A stretch of 64,000 nucleotides of DNA from Pelodera strongyloides. Lineage: Eukaryota; Nematoda; Chromadorea; Rhabditida; Rhabditidae. Shown here in pieces: positions 1-10,200 of this stretch. The position numbers and the translations under genes are program-made. Below the pieces are notes generated by a model. That model was not told where the DNA came from. It saw nothing but the letters and a program-made list of their open reading frames with translations, and did not search any database. The number at the start of each line of letters is the position of its first letter. Positions within the stretch are counted from its first letter, which is position 1. Location of the stretch: the NCBI GenBank assembly GCA_036852015.1, contig JAANDG010000108.1, positions 248,001-312,000 on the forward strand, read 5' to 3'.

Positions 1-34
1 CAAAGAAGCTGATGAATAGAAGAGTGCGAAGCAT
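1..34 (-). CDS. Ly6-like gene, first codons only (inverted copy)
   Basis: The start codon is at 34-32 on the minus strand and reads MLRTLLFISFF before the window ends. The sequence, including the upstream region to about 180, is the reverse complement of the start of the Ly6-like gene at 7269. It therefore looks like a divergent paralogue, head to head with that gene, or a relic left by the inverted duplication. Only the signal peptide is visible, so whether exons 2 and 3 exist cannot be told. Confidence 0.45.
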   Translation of the reverse strand, partial: MLRTLLFISFF

Positions 35-199
35 TGTTGGAAGACTAAATTTATCTTCTAGCGACAGGATTATATGGATTTATCATTATGCTAATCAAGG
101 AAGAAATTATGTCTTGAAGATTGCATTGGGAACAATTCCTAAATTAAAATATGTTACTTACTTTGCTTTTTCGCAAACACGTATGATCTTAAAGCGGTA

Positions 200-200
200 T

Positions 201-247
<47 letters not shown>

Positions 248-250
248 TTA
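200..250. repeat. (ATTT)n microsatellite, probable retroelement tail
   Basis: About 50 bases of ATTT units, followed by AAATAACA and a GTGTGCATCA block. The same arrangement occurs inverted at 7045-7105 and again at 34637-34690, so it looks like the 3' tail of a dispersed non-LTR element and not a random microsatellite. Confidence 0.6.
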
Positions 251-879
251 AATAACAGGTGTGCATCAAATAATATGCTGAAGAGAAGCAATGTAGATAT
301 AACGAAACCAGTTGTACTGTAGTCGATTAGCAATCGGGTAAAAGAAAGATGGAAAGGTGTATCATACGTGTGTAACACTTGGCCTGTACATAGTTTTACA
401 TAGTTTTGCAAATATTTCCCAAAATCTTTTGTTATATGGGCGACATTGTATTGTTACCTCAAAAAATGGGCCACGAGATAAGAACACCACAATTGGGCTT
501 AGGTAAAAGTAACTATTACAACTGAATCTCAAAAACTAGCACACTGAATACCCTCCACCGCAGGCAACCTTATGCGCTACAATTAAATGCCGCAGCGCCG
601 CAAATGGCTTTTAGTGGATAATCCACTTGATTTTGGGAAACTTTGCAAAACTATGACGGAAGACGAAAGGCACAATAATAAAGCGCAATGTTAGAATAAA
701 GACCTGCATCGCGATATATGCCGTATAATGTTTAAAAGAAAAGAACCAATCGAACAAGAAAATACATAAATCGATTAAACAAAGAGTTTTGTAGTTAATT
801 CTTCTTCGTAGACAGAATAATAGTTTCTTCTTCTTCGTAGTCGAATTCAAATACCAAGGGTATATGGGCCCCCCCCCAC

Positions 880-1490
880 CAGTTTATTCCATAAACTAAA
901 CGAATTATCATTAACGATTCAAAGTAAGGGTCTCTCGGAAGTTGGATGTTACATCATTTATTTCTAACATCGTTAGTAGATCATTTTTATCATCATTTCT
1001 ATCCATTGACTTTAAACGCCGACTAAGAGATTTTGAACTTGGTAATTGTAAAAGTGTGTCTGGAGTTTGTTTAGCCATTTAGCCGTGCGAATAAAGAAAC
1101 TGTAATAATAAGGATTCAGTTTTGAGAAGGGTACATGCAATTCAAAAGATGAACTAGGACCTCTAGTTGGTCTCCAAGCATAGTATTTACTAAACGAGGT
1201 GGAGAGTTCTCCCTTGAGTAACTTGAATGCAAATACAAGGTCTTGCTTTATACGTCGTTGTTGCAGAGATAAAAGGATAAACTTACGTAGCCTTTCGTAA
1301 TAGCAAGGGATCGGAGATTGTCCAAAAAATTTAGAAAGATAATGCACGTAATACGGGCTTGAACTTTTTCAACTTTGGTTAAGTCTTTCTTTAAGTATGG
1401 GCTCCAAACAACGCTTGCTTTTTTGCACACTAATATTTTTAATAAAACTAAGACAATGGTAAAAATCCAAATAACAGGAAATGGACGCAA
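880..1490 (-). pseudogene. CR1-like LINE, 3' end of ORF2 (broken)
   Basis: Minus-strand frames read VVWSPYLKKDLTKVEKVQAR, then RRIKQDLVFAFKLLKG and ending SFFIRTAKWLNKL. This is the usual region downstream of the reverse transcriptase palm in CR1/jockey-type LINE proteins. The frames overlap with shifts, so the copy is dead. The last 300 bases are shared with the right arm (5225-5475), while the upstream part is unique to this copy. Confidence 0.75.
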
Positions 1491-2871
1491 ATATAAAAAA
1501 TATGCTCAGAGATTCCCTTATGTATGAAACAAATTTTGGCGCCTCGTTTCTCAACTTGAACGGCACCACGAAAATGAACACATTGTTTGGCCAGAGTGCG
1601 CCGTTCTTTGTATGCTACTAGAGTGGGCCATAGTTGCTTTTGTAGTGAATGGAGTTATTGAACGTTTACTCAAGAGTCGGCACACCTAGTGGTTCCGGCT
1701 CATAGAGTGTAGTATATACGGGTCAAAATGGCACCGAAGCAGGCTTTTGATTCAACTTGGGTTATAAAAAAATACAAGCAACATTTGTCATTGTTTTGTT
1801 TCTACTTTTTATATAGTGAAAATACTGACCAATATTGAAGGCATTTGATGTATTAAACGACTGATGTAATGTGTTCTTTTTCTCTAACTAATCTTCCTAT
1901 TTTGGTGGGCCGGAAAAAAAATTGGGTTTCGGCAGTCGGCCCCGATTGATTATTGTATGGTGCCAAACGAGTCAGTTTTACAAATGCGTAAGATAAAAAT
2001 ACACTAAACCTGAAAAAGTTATGTCATGATGAAATGTGTTTAATGGGGGGGGGGGAAGTATGAGTTTTGCAAGTATGCCAAAGTCCGCGCGTTTTGCTTT
2101 TACCTTACCTTGATTACCTTGACGACTCGTACTTCAGCGTCAAGGTCGATTTGACTGCTCCTAGTCCCACGTTGCATTTCATTGTACACGATTCCTGGCG
2201 AGGCTTTGCCAGAGGATATATGGGTTATCGGTCTTTTGAGCACAACGGAACCGAATTGAATCAGCCCATCACATAGGACGTCTTCCTCGGAAGAGTTTGT
2301 AATTGTATGCCCTCCATTCGGTCAGTTCTCTTGACCAGCGATTGTCAGTGCGAAGCATAATATGTCCGGCCCTTCTGTGCTTCGAACAGTTCACTCGATC
2401 CAAAGCTTCGTGGACTTGTGTGATTAAAATCTAATAAAAAGTAAACAGCTCAGCAAGAAGAAGACGGCGGTTCAGCGGTCCAAATGTTACATATCGGATT
2501 ATGTACTTTGCTCAGGAAGTATTCTTCGAACAATTTCTGAATGAAAAAGTTGAGTACTATGTGAGAAACGGCAATGTGCGCCGAAAGAATCTATCTTCTT
2601 TTATATAACACAAAAAGAACAATGATTGTAGAAAATAAAATAAAAAAACAATGATTATTTTTGCAACTTCAAAGACTTGGAATTACCAGCTTTTGCTAGC
2701 GTATTTATTACCACAACAGCCACATTCCAAGGAATGCCACATAGCCACAAACTCAACAATTTTCCTGGTATAAAATACTCGATCTTGATACAATATTGTT
2801 CAGACAATCTTCATACTTTGGTCTTTTATTGGTTTTCAACATGCAATATTTTCCCTATTTTCAGGAAATCC
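1491..2871. other. no gene seen
   Basis: No exon with convincing coding bias or splice sites. It contains a run of ten G at about 2046-2055 and, just after, a block (GTTTTGCAAGTATGCCAAA) that recurs near 16515, so at least part of it is dispersed repeat. Confidence 0.5.
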
Positions 2872-3390
2872 TTAAAGGGTCAGGCCCACCGATATAAACC
2901 AATATTTATTATTTGTTCATAATTCATAAAAAGAGTATTTATTATAATATATACAGACTAAATATTATTCAGTTTTACCACGGGGAAGTTTTTCCGGTGA
3001 GCTTTCCTTACGGAAGGTATCGTAGTGTCGACTTTGTTTAAAGGTGTATGCATCGGGAAATGCCTCGTTGTCTGCACTCTCATGTGCATATGTGTCTTCT
3101 TACGCTGGTGCCTCTTTATACAGCATACTCTCTCGTGTTTCGTCGCAGGACTAATATGAGCAAGCCATTACGGTACTATGGAGATGTTTTAACTTCCTTA
3201 AAAATGTTTTAACTTTCTTTTCACCCAAGGCTTGTCTACGGTACCTTCCGTAAGGAAACCTCACCGAAAAAACTTCCCCATGGTAAAACTTAATACTATT
3301 TAGTTTGTATATATTATAAGAATTACCCTTTTTATGAATTATGAACAAATAATAAATATAGGTTTATATCGGTGGGCCTGTCCCTTTAAA
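2872..3390. mobile_element. palindromic MITE, TTAA-bounded (family A)
   Basis: Starts TTAAAGGGTCAGGCCCACC and ends with the inverted counterpart GGGCCTGTCCCTTTAA. The arms (about 2880-3010 and 3235-3385) match closely and flank a unique centre of about 220 bases. Related copies lie at 30257-30707 and 34964-35360. It has no transposase, so it is non-autonomous. Confidence 0.85.
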
Positions 3391-3811
3391 CGCATTTGTC
3401 AAAAGCAAAAAAAGGAAATCGCTCGTTTACCGGCTACCGCGGGATTATGAAACGTGTAGTGATATGCCTGCAGACCCTTGCAGTATATGTAAAGACATAA
3501 TATGCAGATATTTGCTGAAATAATTTGCATACTCCCGATCAGGAAGCAGCTGCATGAACACGTTTCGTGATCCTGCGGTAGTTAAGTAGAACTACTTTTT
3601 TACTTGTTCACTCCCTGACAAGGATATATAAGGCGTAGACGATGACCCACGCTACAAACTGCAACGCTACATGATAAAGTACATAGGAAAGCAGATCTGA
3701 GAAAAATAGTACTGTACTATTTTTTATTTTGAAAGGGAGTTTTGGCCCCTCAAAGTTTGTGTTATGCTCCATTTCAGGCCATTGTCACATGCTGCCAGGA
3801 AGACTGAAGCG

Positions 3812-3886
3812 GTCATCTCGTAGTGTAGTGGATAGGGTTGCAGGCTGCTGAGCGGAAAGTCAAGGGTTCTACTCCCCCCTACGAAA
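3812..3886 (+). other. tRNA-like sequence in left palindrome arm
   Basis: TAGTGTAGTGGATAGGG resembles a tRNA D-arm/A box and GGGTTCTACTCCC a T-arm/B box, with spacing near that of a tRNA. The acceptor ends do not pair well and the B box is imperfect, so this is read as tRNA-derived and not a working gene. Confidence 0.5.
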
Positions 3887-4805
3887 ATATTTTTGCATTT
3901 TTTTCCGAGATTTTTTTGGAACTTATACCTTAATAATTCATGGAAAAATTATTTTTGTATTTCAACACTTTAGGAATGTCCATGACCCATTTATGCACTA
4001 TTCCGGGCAAAAAACAGGTAAGTGATTTTTCCAAGTTTATCATGAAATCACTGATGGTACCATGGTGGAAACATCAGCCGAAAATTATATGATGGTAAAC
4101 AACAACAAAAGGACTCTGAAGCATAACCTTCACAGTTTCAGAGTTCCATAAGATTGAAAATATGTATATTTTTTCTATATGACTTATTGAGTTTCTGATT
4201 ATGTGTTTCTGATGTGAGAGCATGAAAGAAAGATCTATGTGACCTTCTACAGATTCTGTGACCATGTGTAGAATTCGATAGACTTCCTCTCCTTCAAGAT
4301 GACACACACTGACAAAACACGACAAAGAACGACACGCAGCATTGAATAGTATATTTCCTTCTAGTTAGGTTAGAGTTCGGAGAATGGCAGGAGGGCCCCC
4401 ATAATTCGTCTTTTCGTTTCAAATTTTATTGTAGATTGTGTGCCGTGATTTAGCAGTGTGTGTCATCTTGAAGGAGAGGAAGTCTATCGAATTCTACACA
4501 TGGTCACAGAATCTGTAGAAGGTCACATAGATCTTTCTTTCATGCTCTCACATCAGAAACACATAATCAGAAACTCCAATAAGTCATATAGAATAAAATA
4601 TACATAATTTTCAATCTTATGGAACTCTGAAACTGTGAAGGTTATGCTTCAGAGTCCTTTTGTTGTTGTTTACCATCATATAATTTTCGGCTGATGTTTC
4701 CACCATGTGATTTCATGATAAACTTGGAAAAATCACTTACCGTTTTTTGCCCGGAATAGTGCATAAATGGGTCATGGACATTCCTAAAGTTGTTGAAATA
4801 CAAAA

Positions 4806-4811
<6 letters not shown>

Positions 4812-4862
<51 letters not shown>
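4812..4862. repeat. poly(A) run of about 50
   Basis: Uninterrupted A tract in the right palindrome arm, absent from the left arm. It may be the tail of the tRNA-like module or slippage growth. Confidence 0.9.
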
Positions 4863-4864
<2 letters not shown>

Positions 4865-4870
4865 CAAAAA

Positions 4871-4946
4871 TAGTTTCAGTAGGGGGGAGTAGAACCCGTA
4901 ACCTTCCGCTCAGCAGCCTGCAACCCTATCCACTACACTACGAGAT
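4871..4946 (-). other. tRNA-like sequence in right palindrome arm
   Basis: Inverted copy of the module at 3812-3886, with the same A-box and B-box features on the minus strand. It lies directly beside the poly(A) run. Confidence 0.5.
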
Positions 4947-5224
4947 GACCGTTTCAGTCTTCCTGGCAGCATGTGACAATGGCCTGAAATGGAGCATAAC
5001 ACAAACTTTGAGGGGCCAAAACTCCCTTTCAAAATAAAAAATAGTGCAGTATTATTTTTCTCAGATCTGCTTTCCTATGTACTTTATCATGTAGCGTTGC
5101 AGTTTGTAGCGTGGGTCATCGTCTACGCCTTATATATCCTTGTGAGTTGGAATTCAAATTATTCGGTTTTGATAAAGTAGAGGTCCTATTTGATAAAGTA
5201 GAGGTCCTTGGAGACCAACTAGAG

Positions 5225-5475
5225 GTCGTATTTCATCTTTTGAATTGCATGTACCCTTCTCAAAGCTGAATCCTTATTATTACAGTTTCTTTATTCGCAC
5301 GGCTAAATGGCTAAACAAACTCCCAGACAAACTTTTACAATTACCAAGTTCAAAATCTCTTAGACGGCGTTTAAAGTCAATGGATAGAAATGAAGATAAA
5401 AATGATCAACTAACGATGTTAGAAATAAATGATGTAACATCCAACTTCCGAGGGACCCTTACTTTGAATCGTTAA
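5225..5475 (+). pseudogene. CR1-like LINE, extreme C-terminus (truncated copy)
   Basis: Reads SFELHVPFSKLNPYYYSFF, then RTAKWLNKLP and ends LTLNR with a stop. It is the same element as the minus-strand copy at 880-1175, followed by a 3' tract rich in GAAGAA units. Confidence 0.7.
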
Positions 5476-5663
5476 TGATAATTCGTTTAGTTTATGGAAT
5501 AAACTGGTAGCGGGGCCCCATATACCCTTGGTAATTGAATTCGACTACGAAGAAGAAGAAGAAACTATTATTCTGTCTACGAAGAAGAATTAACTACAAA
5601 ACTCTTTGTTTAATCGATTTATGTATTTCCTTGTTCGATTGGTTCTTTTCTTTTAAACATTAT

Positions 5664-6557
5664 ACGGAATATGAAAACACTTGGAAAATGAAGATTTCCG
5701 AGCCAAAATGCCAGCACCTTGCACTTGGTGATCAGTGGGAATTCCCTCTGGAAATCAATGGCTCTGTCATCCCTAAAACAAATATTATTCGCGATATCGG
5801 TATTATGGTCTCATCGGACTTAAGTTTCAGTTCGCATATTGAGAAAATAGTCCGGTCTGCAACGGTAACTGTCAATCGTATCCTAAAATCCATTGTTCAG
5901 CCAAAACTCTCTGTTTATCTTAAAAGTTATGCTTCTTATGTCCGTCCAATCTTGGAATACACTTCTACTGTTTGGTCTCCTTATTCTAAAAACGAAATCC
6001 TCTTGGTAGAACGAGTGCAAAATCGTTTCACTAAAATTGCACTCAATAAAATCGATTATGAAATGTATCATAACTTCACTAAAGAGGAACGGTTAACAGT
6101 GTTCAGTCTAAAATCTCTACAACACAGGAGAATTGTGTACGATCTCGTTGAATGCTTTAAGATTGTCCGAGGTTTTGGGTTGCATAAACACCGAGTGCTC
6201 GAAAGTATGTTCATTTTAGGTGGTAGACAGAGGAGAGATGGTAACTCTTTATATATACGACAGGAAAGGGTTTCTACGTTACAAACCCAATCTTTTTTTA
6301 AACATCGAGACACTAGAATTTGGAATCTCCTTGACGACTGTCCGCAGCTCAACGATAGAATCATTCAAGTCGAAAATTGGCGCGCTAGATCTCGTTGAGT
6401 TGAGTGACCAGGCAGATCTTCACATTGGTGCTTGATCTCATAATATTATCTCACATTCTCTCATTGTTCGTGTTTTGTTTCTTACTGTTTGTCTTCGGGT
6501 ATAAAACCCTGCCTTTTCGTCTTCCTGCTATTGTGTGAATAAAGTATTTATATTATA

Positions 6558-6590
<33 letters not shown>
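5664..6590 (+). mobile_element. 5'-truncated CR1-like LINE inserted into the right arm
   Basis: An open frame runs to the stop at 6396-6398. It carries SYASYVRPILEYTSTVWSPY followed by LLVERVQNRFTKIAL, the post-palm region of CR1/jockey-like LINE ORF2. The catalytic palm (YxDD box) and the endonuclease are missing, as expected for 5' truncation. The 3' end has GAATAAAGTATTTATATT followed by a TA microsatellite. The left arm of the duplication is the empty site, so this insertion postdates the duplication. Upstream, the frame reads by chance through duplicated arm sequence from 5535. Confidence 0.8.
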
Positions 6591-6595
<5 letters not shown>

Positions 6596-7044
6596 CGATG
6601 CAGGTCTTCATTCTAACATTGCGCTTTATTATTGTGCCTTTCGTCTTCCGTCATAGTTTTGCAAAGTTTCCCAAAATCAAGTGGATTATCCACTAAAAGC
6701 CATTTGAGGCGCTGCGGCATTTAATTGTAGCGCATAAGGTTGCCTGCGGTGGAGGGTATTCAGCTATTCCGTGTGCTAGTTTTTGAGATTCAGTTGTAAT
6801 AGTTAGTTTTACCTAAGCCCAATTGTGGTGTTCTTATCTCGTGGCCCATTTTTTGAGGTAACAATACAATGTCGCCCATATAACAAAAGATTTTGGGAAA
6901 TATTTGCAAAACTATGTAAAACTATGTACAGGCCAAGTGTTACACACGTATGATACACCTTTCCATCTTTATTTTACCTGATTGCTAATCGACTACAGTA
7001 CAACTGGTTTCGTTATATCTACATTGCTTCTCTTCAGCATATTA

Positions 7045-7105
7045 TTTGATGCACACCTGTTATTTGATAAATAAATATATAAATAAATAAATAAATAAAT
7101 AAATA
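7045..7105. repeat. (AAAT)n tail, inverted counterpart of 200-250
   Basis: GATGCACACCTGTTATTTG followed by ATAAATAA units. It matches the left-arm microsatellite in inverted orientation, with fewer units. Confidence 0.7.
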
Positions 7106-7205
7106 CCGCTTTAAGATCATACGTGTTTGCGAAAAAGCAAAGTAAGTAACATATTTTAATTTAGGAATTGTTCCCAATGCAATCTTCAAGACATAATTTC
7201 TTCCT

Positions 7206-7268
7206 TGATTAGCATAATGATAAATCCATATAATCCTGTCGCTAGAAGATAAATTTAGTCTTCCAACA
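7206..7268 (+). promoter_or_regulatory. shared proximal promoter block, Ly6-like gene 1
   Basis: GATTAGCATA at 7207-7216 and AATCCATATAATC at 7223-7235 lie about 63 and 46 bases before the ATG, which is directly preceded by GTCTTCCAACA. The same order and spacing recur before the genes at 19581 and 63747. The CATATAAT part could serve as a TATA-like box. Confidence 0.5.
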
Positions 7269-10200
7269 ATGCTTCGCACTCTTCTATTCATCAGCTTCTT
7301 TGTCTGCGTCGCATTCAGCACACGGTGCAATATGGGACAAAAACCAAAAATGGTAAGGTTTTTCAAGGGTCTATCACGCTATTTCGCACTTGTAACACAG
7401 TTTGGTTTGGCGTACCGCTTGACTACGGCTGCAATACGCCTGTTGTTTTATAGTCGATGTAGCTTAGCTTGAGCTTGATCCTGACTCGAGGAACAAAGCA
7501 AATTTAGTGCAATTTTCACATTTTGACCGTCATAGGTCACACCATCAAGAGAAATTTAAGAAAAAGAGATCGAGGTGAACCTATCCCTTTAAAAACACGT
7601 ACCGTAACGACATAGCACACAAACAGATGATTATGCATTAAAGGCATTGGCCCACATATACTATTTTTCCTTTTTTTTCTGTTATAAAACTCCCAGATTA
7701 CTCAAACGCGGCTGTGTAAGTGTAAACTGTTTTGCATAATATGCAAAATTGGGGAAAGTTAGACCGTAGTCAGCACCCGAAAATAGCCAAAAACGGGTTT
7801 GTGGTCGTGAGCTGGGTCGAAAACCAAAACAAAAATTATCGTGGAAAAGAGAACGAACATGGATAGGTTGGGTTTCTTTTCTGATGTGACTTCATACAAA
7901 GAGCGCAATAAATTTTCGTTAAAAATTTTCTGTATTTCTTAGAAGCATATTCAAATGTAGAATTGTGTGGTAAACGTGAAATCCAAGCGCAGGAACCCTT
8001 GAAATATCACACTTATGACTGTGCCTGGGGGATCAAATTCGCAGCAGTCAAGCTTTTTTTTACTACAGTGAAGCTTTGGTGTCTTTGCGGAACCATTGAT
8101 GTCACACGGAATAAACATTGAATGTAGTTTGAAAACGTGAAAAGACAGTCATGAAGTAAAGCTAAAGCGCCCACTTGGACGTCTGTATAACTGGACTTGC
8201 ATTCTTGCATACATATAAAAAAATTCTGCGCTTGGTCACGTTTACCACATAATTCGGTACTATTACACAACCGGGGGCCATTATCATAAACTTATTTTTG
8301 TGTCAAAACTAGCGTACAATAAATGCAAATTGTGTTTTAACATCTAGAAACCGAAAAGTAATGAAAAGAAAACAGTTTTAACGACATTTTTATGAAAAAC
8401 ATGGAAAAGTTTGAACTTGTCTATGAGTATTGAAATATGACGAAGATGAATGAAAAAGGCACCGAAAAAGGTACGAAACCTACACACAGACATCGCCGAA
8501 AGTGAAACAGTCGAAAACCGTTCAAAAATAGGTAACTTACATTCATCTCGGTGAATTATGGTTGTAGGCAAAGAAAACTGATAAAATCCAAAAGCACTCA
8601 TCCCTTTTAAACAGAAATGATTTGCATGTATGCTAATTGACAGATGGTTATTATTCGAGTGAATTTTATAAACGTTTTCTGAAAACCTCACTAGTAAATT
8701 TCGGAAAAAATGGTAAAGTCTATGGTAATGGCCCCCCGTTGAGTAATAGCACCCATAATTCTATATTTGAACTGAAAGATTTTAAGAAATTTACAGAAAA
8801 CTTTGGACGAAAACATTGCGCTCTGAGAAACCCAACCTACCCATGTTTCGTTTTCTTTTCCACGACAAATTTTGAACACTTTTCATATAATAATCATAGA
8901 ATAAACAAGGATATAAATTATAAAAGCAAAATTAAATATCGTTCTCTGGTGGTCAAAAATTGTGAGGTATTCAACTTTATGATTATAGCACTGATTTCCA
9001 AAGTTAAGAAGAAACCAAGTCTAAACTAAGCATAATATTTTTATCTCAATTTCTGTGACACTTTGTTTTGCTTTTATTTTAACCAACGTTTGAAAACGAA
9101 ATTCAAAATCTGGAAAATTACATTAATTATGCGAAAATTGGTGTTTAGAACAACATAGTTATCTTGGTTAGCAGCCTTTCCTCAAGCCTTGCGTCCTGCG
9201 TTGAGTGAGAAATCCGAAATATATGTTTTTACTTCAGATAACAATGGAATGTGCCTGCAACTACTGCGTGACAATTAAACAAGAAAGAGTGTCGTTTACG
9301 TGTGGATGTGCGGAAGACTTCCTTAAAGTGTTGGCGATGGGGGCTGCTAATGGTCAGACTACAGGTTCCCCAGAGCAAGTTTTGGAAGCGACTGCCATGA
9401 TTGCTTGTACGGTACGTGTATTTCATAAAATTGAGCACACAATAAAAACACCACCCACTACCAGGATTTTCAATGTATGATCGTATTCGAAATAGATTTT
9501 GATTCTGATTCGAAACAAGCCAAAATAAAATGTTCGAGAAGGATGGTAATTTATGGTTATCAAATTCCTACATTCTATGCATATTTCAAGCAAATTGGCA
9601 ACGTCACATACGTCACATAATATTTCTTAACACAACGTAACGTCACATACTATTTCTTATTAGCTTACATACGCGATACTTAAAGGGAATATGTATACCC
9701 TGTTGAAATTAAGTTTATTAATAGAATATGTGTTCTCCATTAAGGAAGCAGCAACAAAAATTGTTAAAAGTTTCCCATTTAAAAGAAAATATTTTCAAAG
9801 TTAAGCTTTTCCATAGTAAACGCGTGTACAGACTTACCCGCCAGTTCCGATGGAGCAATTTTTAGCATATGTGTTCATACATCAGCATAGCATGGAACAA
9901 CGACATACTTTTTTCCAAATGACATATTTGGGGAATCAAGCGGCGATTAGGCTTCATTTTTCCACGACATCTATTTTTGCGTGTGTCGGAATCACTACAG
10001 AATCGTCTTGTTCTCTGCGTTTGCTTGTCAGACTGACGTTCGATTTAATGGAGGAGGCTCACGAGATCTAGGTGTACGATTTCTTTCTTCGTATCGATAC
10101 AAACATGTAACATGTCTAATGAAGCCTTTGTGTCCCGAGGGGTATCCGGCTCTTTTGTATATGTCCCGATTTTTGAGTCCTTATTTTGAGGCAACAGATA

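Larger units (their letters stand above)
1..1175. repeat. left arm of a large inverted duplication
   Basis: Reads as the reverse complement of about 5200-7310. Matching landmarks in order are the Ly6 exon-1 start, an ATTT microsatellite (200-250), the block around 480-620, the GAAGAAG tract near 820-845 and a LINE 3' end (880-1175). The right arm carries an extra LINE of about 0.92 kb that this arm lacks. Confidence 0.85.
3618..5152. repeat. 1.5-kb palindrome (fold-back element) with tRNA-like ends
   Basis: The arms at about 3618-4310 and 4455-5152 are near-perfect reverse complements around a loop of about 145 bases. Each arm carries a tRNA-like module with a B-box-like GGGTTCTACTCCC. The right arm has gained a poly(A) of about 50 bases where the left has an A/T-rich stretch. 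No protein is encoded. It lies between the arms of the larger inverted duplication. Confidence 0.85.
5200..7310. repeat. right arm of the large inverted duplication
   Basis: Inverted match to 1-1175, split by a LINE at about 5664-6590. The junctions are clean: left-arm sequence stops at CATTATACGG and resumes at ATATCGCGATGCAGGTC. The arm ends inside exon 1 of the Ly6-like gene at 7269. Confidence 0.85.

Noticed and set aside
12..251. ORF ending in repeated FIYL residues
   Set aside because: Translation of an ATTT microsatellite running on from antisense promoter sequence; not a gene.
4747..5037. ORF with a poly-lysine run
   Set aside because: It is the poly(A) run inside the palindrome arm.
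5535..5664. N-terminal part of the 287-residue ORF
   Set aside because: This part is duplicated arm sequence; only the portion after 5664 belongs to the LINE.
1..7310. Large TIR DNA transposon such as a Polinton
   Set aside because: No capsid, polymerase or integrase frame lies between the arms, and the arm includes host exon sequence.
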